A stretch of DNA of 8,470 bases. Origin: Candidatus Omnitrophota bacterium (GTDB lineage: Bacteria > Omnitrophota > Gorgyraeia > Aquiviventales > Aquiviventaceae). A model generated the notes under the pieces. It saw only the letters and a list, made by a program, of their open reading frames with translations. It had not been told where the DNA came from and ran no database searches. Both the position numbers and the translations under genes were made by a program. Location: NCBI GenBank assembly GCA_016206725.1, contig JACQRA010000102.1:1-8470 (forward strand), written 5' to 3'. This document shows positions 1-4,922 of the stretch, one piece after another (within the stretch, counting starts at the first letter, position 1; each line of letters opens with the position of its first letter).

Positions 1-2
1 CC

Positions 3-1274
3 GCCGCCATCCCGCCGAAGGCTCCGTCACCGGTCACTCCGGCGGCGCCGGTGGCGAAACCAGTGGCCGCACCCACGCTTTCTTCAACTCCGACGACACC
101 CGCCACGACGGGCGGGACGGAGGAGCCGATCATCCAGTTGGTTGATTCGGTCCTCACAGAGGCGGTGCGACTGCGGGCGAGCGACATCCATATCGAACCC
201 TCGGCCGAGATGTTGAAGGTTCGTTATCGCATCGACGGGGTGCTGCATGAAGTCAATACGCCGCCGAAGGCGCTGCACGGACCTGTCACCAGCCGCTTGA
301 AGATCATGGCCGGCCTCAACATCGCCGAGAAACGCCTGCCTCAAGACGGCCGCTTGCAATTGACCGTCGCTGACAAGCCGTTGGATGTTCGGATCTCCGT
401 CCTGCCGGCGTTGCATGGTGAATCCATCGTCATGCGGTTGCTCACCCGTGATGAAGGCATGCCAAGTCTGAAGGAACTGGGATTCTCCCCGGAAGATGAG
501 CAGCGTTGGGAACAGCTCATCGCCCGTCCCTATGGGATGATCCTGGTGACGGGGCCGACCGGATCCGGAAAAACCACCACCCTCTATGCGACGCTCGCTG
601 TGTTGAACCGGCCGGATCGCAAACTCATCACCGTGGAAGACCCTGTTGAATACCAGCTGGCCGGCATCAATCAAGTCCATGTCAAGGCCTCGGTGGGATT
701 GACGTTTGCCGCGGGGCTGCGCGCGATGTTGCGTCAGGCGCCGGATGTCATCATGGTCGGCGAGATTCGCGATCAAGAAACCGCCCAGATTGCGATCCAA
801 GCCGCCCTGACCGGCCACCTCGTGTTTTCCACGCTGCATACCAACGATGCCCCCTCGGCGGTCACGCGGCTCACGGACATGGGCATCGCGCCGTTTTTGG
901 TGGCCTCGACCATTCAGGGTGTCGTCGCCCAGCGATTGGTCAGACGTATCTGTGTCTCCTGTCAGAGTCGTCGTCCCACAACACCTGAGGAGCAGGCGTT
1001 TCTCGGCGAGCCGGCGGTTGCCGAGGTGGTGGAGGGCCGCGGCTGCGAGGCGTGTCATCAGAGCGGCTTCCGCGGGCGGGTTGGCATCTACGAATTATTG
1101 ATGCTCACCGATTCACTGCGGCAGCTCGTCGTCACCAAGACACAGGCCTCCGCGCTCACACAGCGCGCGGTGCAAGAGGGGATGCGGGCGTTGCGCGAGG
1201 ACGGCAAGCTCAAGATCCGCCAGGGCTTCACCACCATGACCGAAATCCTGAAAGCCACACCCGAAGGCGAATAA
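3..1274 (+). CDS. gspE: GspE/PilB-family secretion ATPase, 5' end outside window
   Basis: Cytoplasmic hexameric ATPase that powers pseudopilus or pilus assembly at the inner membrane. The frame is open to the left edge with no stop, so the gene starts upstream. A GTG at 51 is a possible internal start, but it sits inside a Pro/Ala/Thr-rich linker (about 3-120) of the kind that joins an N-terminal domain to the ATPase core. Visible core: the ASDIHIEP motif (about 178), Walker A GPTGSGKTT (552-578), Asp box (VEDPVEY), Walker B region DVIMVGE (744-764), His box (STLHTNDA), and a zinc-binding pair of CxxC motifs (Cys codons 951, 960, 1044, 1053) followed by the GRVGIYELL signature. All catalytic elements are intact. 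The stop codon overlaps the ATG of a second, similar ATPase, so the two are almost certainly co-transcribed and translationally coupled. GspE fits best because pseudopilins follow; PilB or MshE is possible. Confidence 0.93.
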   Translation, partial: AAIPPKAPSPVTPAAPVAKPVAAPTLSSTPTTPATTGGTEEPIIQLVDSVLTEAVRLRASDIHIEPSAEMLKVRYRIDGVLHEVNTPPKALHGPVTSRLKIMAGLNIAEKRLPQDGRLQLTVADKPLDVRISVLPALHGESIVMRLLTRDEGMPSLKELGFSPEDEQRWEQLIARPYGMILVTGPTGSGKTTTLYATLAVLNRPDRKLITVEDPVEYQLAGINQVHVKASVGLTFAAGLRAMLRQAPDVIMVGEIRDQETAQIAIQAALTGHLVFSTLHTNDAPSAVTRLTDMGIAPFLVASTIQGVVAQRLVRRICVSCQSRRPTTPEEQAFLGEPAVAEVVEGRGCEACHQSGFRGRVGIYELLMLTDSLRQLVVTKTQASALTQRAVQEGMRALREDGKLKIRQGFTTMTEILKATPEGE

Positions 1275-2629
1275 TGGACACGCCGGCGCTTGAAGTCAAA
1301 GCTCTGCAAGAAGCGTTTGCCGGCGCGGGAGGGGCGGCCGGGACCGCCGTCAGCGGGGACAGCTCCAAGCTGGCCGAGCTCGCCAACCAAGCCCCCATCA
1401 TCCGTCTCGTGGATATCGTCCTGGCTGAAGCCGTCACCCAGCGCGCCTCCGATATTCACATCGAGACCTTTGAGCATGATGTGCTCATTCGCTACCGCAT
1501 CGATGGGATCTGTTATCAGATCGCGAAGCCCCCGAAAAGTCTGGCGCTGGGCATTTCCTCGCGGATCAAGATTCTCTCCAACCTCGATGTCGCCGAGACG
1601 CGCGTGCCTCAGGACGGCCGCATCCTCATGACGCGCGAGGCCCGGCAGATCGATCTGCGCGTCTCGACCCTTCCCACGATTCACGGCGAGAGCATCGTCT
1701 TGCGGGTGCTCGATAAGGGGGCGCTGAACAAGACGCTGAACCAGCTGGGGATGGACGACCCCATGCGCGAGGCGATCGAGCGGATCATCACGCGTCCGCA
1801 CGGGCTCTTCCTGGTGACGGGGCCGACCGGCTCAGGCAAGACCACGACCCTCTACGCCTCCCTGACCACGCTGAATCATCCGAACGTCAAGATCATCACG
1901 ACGGAGGATCCGGTCGAATACGACATCAACGGCCTCGTGCAAATCGCGATCAACCAGAAGATCGGTTTGGATTTCTCGACGTGCCTGCGGGCCATCTTGC
2001 GTCACGATCCGGACATCGTGATGGTCGGCGAGATTCGCGATGCGGAAACGGCGCAGGTCGCCATTCAAGCGGCGCTGACGGGCCACCTGGTCTTCTCGAC
2101 GCTGCACACCAACGACGCGCCGGGGGCGGTGACGCGGTTGATTGACATGGGGGTGGAGCCGTTTCTCATCACCTCGACCGTCCACGCGGTCCTGGCGCAG
2201 CGATTGGTCCGTCGGTTGTGTCCCCAGTGTCGCGTGTCGTACCAGCCTACCGATGAGGACCTGGCGGCGCTGCATCTGACGCGGGAAGGCCTCGAGGCCT
2301 CGCTGAATCAGGTGAAGGAAGCGGCACCCGCCGAGGGGTCGATTGTGCATACCGCCATGAGCCATCAGATGACGTTGATGAAAGCCGGCGGGTGCGCGGC
2401 GTGTCAGGGACTGGGCTTTCAAGGTCGCATGGGGTTGTACGAGCTGTTGCCGATGAGCGAGGAGATTCGTCCGATGGTGCTCAAGCGCGCGAGTGTGAGC
2501 GAGGTGCGGGAAGCCGCTCGACGCGCCGGGATGCGGACCCTCCGCGAGGACGGGTTGGGGAAAGCGCTGCAGGGCGAGACCACAGTGGAGGAAATCCTCC
2601 GGGAGACGCAGGACTATGATGCACAATGA
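1274..2629 (+). CDS. gspE: Second GspE/PilB-family secretion ATPase (tandem paralogue)
   Basis: A 451-residue ATPase of the same family as its upstream neighbour, from which it probably arose by duplication; by eye more than half of the core residues match. The start ATG overlaps the preceding TAA by one base (TAATG). The frame is open further upstream to 1052, but that lies wholly inside the previous gene. Motifs: RASDIHIE, Walker A GPTGSGKTT (Lys189), Walker B-like DIVMVGE (Asp247, Glu253), STLHTNDA His box, and two CxxC pairs (Cys316/319 and Cys374/377). A longer spacer of about 55 residues separates the two pairs than in the first copy. Only about 40 residues, rich in Ala and Gly, precede the core. 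The N-terminal domain that normally docks GspE to GspL is therefore missing, though all ATPase motifs are intact. It may act with the first copy in a mixed hexamer or power a separate step; this is inference. Confidence 0.94.
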   Translation: MDTPALEVKALQEAFAGAGGAAGTAVSGDSSKLAELANQAPIIRLVDIVLAEAVTQRASDIHIETFEHDVLIRYRIDGICYQIAKPPKSLALGISSRIKILSNLDVAETRVPQDGRILMTREARQIDLRVSTLPTIHGESIVLRVLDKGALNKTLNQLGMDDPMREAIERIITRPHGLFLVTGPTGSGKTTTLYASLTTLNHPNVKIITTEDPVEYDINGLVQIAINQKIGLDFSTCLRAILRHDPDIVMVGEIRDAETAQVAIQAALTGHLVFSTLHTNDAPGAVTRLIDMGVEPFLITSTVHAVLAQRLVRRLCPQCRVSYQPTDEDLAALHLTREGLEASLNQVKEAAPAEGSIVHTAMSHQMTLMKAGGCAACQGLGFQGRMGLYELLPMSEEIRPMVLKRASVSEVREAARRAGMRTLREDGLGKALQGETTVEEILRETQDYDAQ

Positions 2630-2630
2630 T

Positions 2631-2722
2631 GAAATGGTGATTAAGAGATTAGGTGATTATGTGATTAAGAAAAACATGTCGTCTCTACACAATCACTCAA
2701 TCACTCAATTGCTCAATCACAC
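2631..2722 (+). repeat. Octamer-based inverted repeat element, copy 1 (upstream of and within gspG leader)
   Basis: Left arm of four 8-bp units: GTGATTAA (2637), GAGATTAG (2645), GTGATTAT (2653), GTGATTAA (2661). After a spacer holding the gspG ATG comes a right arm of complementary units: AATCACTC (2691), AATCACTC (2699), AATTGCTC (2707), AATCACAC (2715). The GTGATT cores pair in register with AATCAC cores, giving an imperfect stem of about 30 bp with a loop near 2667-2690. The left part (2631-2673) matches 3163-3205 at 42 of 43 positions. The element starts one base after the stop of the upstream ATPase gene and is AT-rich in a GC-rich neighbourhood. Its right arm is translated as the prepilin leader. 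The origin is unknown; it resembles REP-type palindromes in form only. Confidence 0.85.
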
Positions 2723-3161
2723 GGCCTTTGGATTTACGTTGGTGGAGCTGCTCGTGGTGATTGCGATTCTGAGCATTCTCATGGGACTGGTGACGGCCGG
2801 AGCGCAGACCGCCCGTCGGCGAGGCGCGGTCACGAAGGCCAAGGCGACGATCGCGGCCCTGGAGACGGCCATTGCCATGTATCACGGCGATCTGGGCGAC
2901 TACCCGGCTTCCGGGAACGACAATCTGGTGACCGCCCTCACCGAAGAATCCGATGATGCCGATTGGATGGGCCCGTATATGGAGTTGAAAGAGGATGAAT
3001 TGGAAGGAGGAGCATTGCTCGATCCGTGGGGCGCTCCCTATGTGTATCTCTCCACCAACGGCGGCTCACCGACCCACCGCCAGCACTCCTATGATCTCTA
3101 TTCCTTCGGTCCGAACGGGTCGGATGATGACGGCACCCAGGATGATATCGTCAACTGGTAA
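2676..3161 (+). CDS. gspG: Type II secretion pseudopilin GspG (major subunit)
   Basis: Major pseudopilin, processed by prepilin peptidase and assembled into the periplasmic pseudopilus. The leader ends GFTLVELL: cleavage falls between Gly (2730) and Phe, with Glu at +5 of the mature protein, followed by a hydrophobic helix of about 20 residues. The mature part (142 residues) shows GspG features: a helix with repeated Ala/Lys, YHGDLGDYP, a DPWG.PY motif, YDLYSFGPNG, and an Asp-rich C-terminus like the calcium-binding end of GspG. The start is uncertain. ATG 2676 is chosen because it occupies the same position after the repeat arm as the gspH ATG, but it gives a 19-residue leader without Lys or Arg. 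GTG 2661 (after AGGTGA at 2651-2656, adding MIKKN), ATG 2634 and ATG 2616 are in frame alternatives. The leader is encoded by the octamer repeat, which is odd. Confidence 0.92.
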   Translation: MSSLHNHSITQLLNHTAFGFTLVELLVVIAILSILMGLVTAGAQTARRRGAVTKAKATIAALETAIAMYHGDLGDYPASGNDNLVTALTEESDDADWMGPYMELKEDELEGGALLDPWGAPYVYLSTNGGSPTHRQHSYDLYSFGPNGSDDDGTQDDIVNW

Positions 3162-3162
3162 A

Positions 3163-3267
3163 GAAATGGTGATTAAGAGATTAGGTGATTAGGTGATTAA
3201 GAAAATGTATCACCTCAATCGTTGGAACTCACTCAATCACTCAATCACTCAATCACTTAATCACCAT
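3163..3267 (+). repeat. Octamer-based inverted repeat element, copy 2 (between gspG and gspH)
   Basis: Left arm of four contiguous octamers from 3169 to 3200 (GTGATTAA, GAGATTAG, GTGATTAG, GTGATTAA). Right arm from about 3226: a diverged unit, then AATCACTC (3235), AATCACTC (3243), AATCACTT (3251), AATCACC (3259). The outer 11 bp pair perfectly (3166-3176 with 3257-3267), and the remaining units pair in register with a mismatch and a wobble per unit, giving a stem of about 35 bp. The loop (about 3202-3232) contains the gspH start codon, while the AGGTGA ribosome-binding sequence lies in the left arm. The element starts one base after the gspG stop. The direct repeat with copy 1 is 42 of 43 bases; the one difference (3192 G against 2660 T) makes an in-frame TAG here and TAT there. 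Confidence 0.87.
3191..3196 (+). promoter_or_regulatory. Ribosome-binding site of gspH inside the octamer repeat
   Basis: AGGTGA, complementary to the 16S rRNA 3' end, lies 8 bases before ATG 3205. It is formed by the junction of two octamers (ATTAG followed by GTGATT). It decides the start in favour of ATG 3205 over GTG 3193, which would have the previous AGGTGA (3183-3188) only 4 bases away. Being in the hairpin's left arm, it would be hidden when the hairpin forms. Confidence 0.6.
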
Positions 3268-3714
3268 CCCTTTGGGTTTACGTTGATTGAGTTGTTGGTG
3301 ATCATGGCCATTATCGGGATTCTCGTGGGCACGAGCATCCCTGCGCTGACCGGCTATGCCAAGCAGGTGCGGTTGAAGACGACGACGCGCGAGATCACGG
3401 GCTTGTTGTATCTCGCCAGGAACCTCGCGATCAGCTCTCGCGAAGCCCGCACGGTCCTGCTCGACGAAGACCACCAGCAACTTGTGATCGAGGAAACGTT
3501 GGAGCAGGAGGAGCCGAAGAAAGTCCGTCTGCCGGATTCGGTGGACGTGACGCTTGAGGGCGGGGCCGCGGGCACCGGCCGTGTCGTCTTTCAGCCCAGC
3601 GGGGCGTTGAGCTCTTCATCGGTGACGGTGGTCTTGAACAGTGGAACCAAAACGCAGACCATTGCGGTCACCTCAGCCACCGGTGCGATTTCACTGCGAT
3701 CAAGCGGAGAGTAA
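3205..3714 (+). CDS. gspH: Type II secretion minor pseudopilin GspH (GspH/FimT family)
   Basis: Minor pseudopilin, probably part of the tip complex of the pseudopilus in the inner membrane and periplasm. The prepilin signature GFTLIELL is cleaved after Gly24 (codon 3274), with Glu at +5, then a hydrophobic helix ending near GTSIPAL. The mature part is about 145 residues, with an amphipathic helix (TREITGLLYLARNLAISSRE) and a beta-rich C-terminal half ending in a VFQPSGALSS...TGAISL pattern typical of GspH/FimT. ATG 3205 has a good AGGTGA at 8 bases; GTG 3193 is the only earlier start because TAG at 3190 closes the frame. As in gspG, the leader (residues about 8-21, rich in Asn, His, Ser) is translated from octamer repeats. 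It follows gspG by 43 bases. No GspI, J or K gene follows before a new promoter, so the remaining minor pseudopilins must lie elsewhere or be absent. Confidence 0.88.
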   Translation: MYHLNRWNSLNHSITQSLNHHPFGFTLIELLVIMAIIGILVGTSIPALTGYAKQVRLKTTTREITGLLYLARNLAISSREARTVLLDEDHQQLVIEETLEQEEPKKVRLPDSVDVTLEGGAAGTGRVVFQPSGALSSSSVTVVLNSGTKTQTIAVTSATGAISLRSSGE

Positions 3715-3715
3715 T

Positions 3716-3758
3716 CAGGGACACAAACCAATTTTTTAGAATTTGTTTTGTGTCCCTG
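3716..3758 (+). terminator. Inverted repeat closing the gsp operon, possible terminator or REP-like palindrome
   Basis: CAGGGACACAAA (3716-3727) and its exact complement TTTGTGTCCCTG (3747-3758) form a 12-bp perfect stem around a 19-base AT-rich loop. It begins one base after the gspH stop. There is no T-run after the stem, only TTTTTT inside the loop, so it is not a textbook intrinsic terminator in this direction. Its position between the operon end and the next promoter fits transcription termination or 3'-end protection. A dispersed palindromic repeat, or an operator overlapping the promoter at 3760, are alternatives. Confidence 0.6.
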
Positions 3759-3759
3759 G

Positions 3760-3788
3760 TTGACGAAGGCCGTCGAACATGCTACACT
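3760..3788 (+). promoter_or_regulatory. Sigma70-like promoter for the TPR gene
   Basis: TTGACG (-35, 3760-3765) and TACACT (-10, 3783-3788) are separated by exactly 17 bases, matching the consensus at 5 of 6 and 4 of 6 positions. Transcription would start near 3795, leaving a 5' leader of about 30-50 bases before the TPR gene. The -35 box begins two bases after the inverted repeat at 3716-3758, so a protein bound to that repeat could block it. Prediction from sequence only. Confidence 0.6.
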
Positions 3789-3842
3789 TGGCGCGGATGT
3801 TCCCACCAGGCGACTCACCAACACATCATGTCAGCGGTCATC

Positions 3843-4874
3843 ATGCGTAATCTCCTCATCGGTTTCTCGCTGTTGATGCTGGCGCCTTCCGCGACGGCGG
3901 CGACGGCGTCCACCAGCCTGCGTGATGAAGCGAAGGGCTATCGAGAAGAAGGGCTCAAGAGCCAACGCTACGGTGACCTGGAAGAGGCCGTCACGTGGTA
4001 TCAGAAAGCGGCTCATCTGGATGCCGCATTCGCCGTTCCTCACAACGATCTTGGGGTGGTGTACGAACGTCAGGGCCATGCGGCGCTGGCGCTGCAATCG
4101 TACGAGCAAGCTCTGACAATCGATCCCAACTATCTGGAGGCCAGCGCCAACTTGGGCTCCCTGTATAAACGGTTAGGACGCTTCACCTACGCGCTGCCAC
4201 GGTTGACCAAGGCGGCGGTCCTCTTTGAACAGCGCGGCGACTTGCCGACCGCGCAGCGCTTGTACCAAGAAGTCCTGGAGATTCGGCCGGATCATCTTGA
4301 AGCGCTCAGCGGTCTTGCCGGCATCTTCGAGCGACAGGGAGAGCGGGATCAGGCGGTGGCCATGTGGTTGCGGGTGGCCATGCTCTATGAGCAGCGCGCC
4401 CAGTTCGAAGCCGCCAAAGCGGCCTATGAGCGGGCTGTGGCCATGGATGCGACGTCGGTGGATGCCGTGACGAACCTCGCCTCGCTCTATCAGCGAACGG
4501 GCAAGCGAGATCTCGCCGTCCTCTATTGGCTCAAAGCCGGCGAGCTTCACGAGCGTCGGGGTGACCTGCAGACCGCCCGTCATTACTATGAGCGGGCGTT
4601 GAAACTCAACCCCAACAGCGCCGAGACCCTGGCGAACCTCGCCGTGGTCAGCGAGCAACTGGGCGACCGGCGTCAAGCCGTGGCCTATTGGACCACATGC
4701 CGACAACTCAGCTCGCCGACGGATCCCTGGCGGCTGCGGGCCGAGGAACGCTTGGTCGAGCTCGGAGTCATCAAAGCCGGTTCGGCGTACCGTCGTCATG
4801 TGGTGGAGCAGGAATTTCAGACGAACATCCAGACGGGGCGGCAATTTCATCACGTCACACAGGAGCGTTGGTAA
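3843..4874 (+). CDS. Exported TPR-repeat protein
   Basis: A 343-residue protein with an N-terminal signal peptide (MRNLL, hydrophobic core, APSATA cleavage-like site) and no lipobox Cys, so probably periplasmic and soluble. Almost the whole mature part is TPR helices: two standard 34-residue units (3930-4031, 4032-4133), then three 54-residue super-repeats (4134-4619), a final partial unit and a basic tail of about 50 residues without repeats. TPR proteins are protein-binding scaffolds; the partner cannot be read from the sequence. Its own promoter (3760-3788) separates it from the pseudopilin operon, though adjacency would allow a role in the secretion or pilus machine, as known for other TPR pilotins and assembly factors. 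Start choice: ATG 3843 gives the most compact signal peptide. ATG 3828 is equally possible, and neither has a clear ribosome-binding site. The frame is open back to GTG 3750, but that lies inside the inverted repeat and upstream of the promoter. Confidence 0.85.
   Translation: MRNLLIGFSLLMLAPSATAATASTSLRDEAKGYREEGLKSQRYGDLEEAVTWYQKAAHLDAAFAVPHNDLGVVYERQGHAALALQSYEQALTIDPNYLEASANLGSLYKRLGRFTYALPRLTKAAVLFEQRGDLPTAQRLYQEVLEIRPDHLEALSGLAGIFERQGERDQAVAMWLRVAMLYEQRAQFEAAKAAYERAVAMDATSVDAVTNLASLYQRTGKRDLAVLYWLKAGELHERRGDLQTARHYYERALKLNPNSAETLANLAVVSEQLGDRRQAVAYWTTCRQLSSPTDPWRLRAEERLVELGVIKAGSAYRRHVVEQEFQTNIQTGRQFHHVTQERW
4134..4619 (+). repeat. Three 162-bp coding repeats (54-residue TPR-derived units)
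   Basis: Units at 4134-4295, 4296-4457 and 4458-4619 have identical length with no gaps. Each starts with a TPR helix A (LEA..NL..LY.R.G), continues in a long helix containing A..W.....LYE.RG, and ends with a TPR helix B plus a turn (A...YE.AL...P). A fourth unit begins at 4620 and is cut short. The DNA has diverged, so this is an old protein-level repeat. The usual 34-residue TPR has been extended by about 20 residues, roughly one extra helix. Confidence 0.8.
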
Positions 4875-4922
4875 ACGTACGCATCCCTCTCGCCGGATAG
4901 GCTCTTCTCTTGAGATCCTCTC

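Noticed and set aside
84..1058. 324-codon open frame on the minus strand over the first ATPase
   Set aside because: Shadow of a gene with intact Walker and tetracysteine motifs; the composition is rich in Arg, His and Asp with no domain.
1052..1273. Upstream extension of the second ATPase
   Set aside because: The extra 74 codons lie wholly inside the first ATPase gene in another frame; the ATG at 1274 gives the normal overlap junction.
1274..2629. Tandem ATPases as one gene broken by a frameshift
   Set aside because: Each has its own full set of ATPase motifs from ASDIHIE to YELL, so they are two complete cores, not halves of one.
2637..2720. Octamer hairpins as intrinsic terminators
   Set aside because: The stems are AT-rich, have no following T-run, and sit within a co-directional operon directly over start codons, where termination would silence the pseudopilins.
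2631..3267. CRISPR array or replication-origin iterons
   Set aside because: The units are only 8 bp, contiguous and inverted around a spacer, with no uniform spacers, and part of them is translated. No cas, dnaA or rep gene is nearby.
3750..3842. GTG 3750 as start of the TPR protein
   Set aside because: It lies inside the inverted repeat and upstream of the predicted promoter, and would place about 30 residues before the signal peptide.
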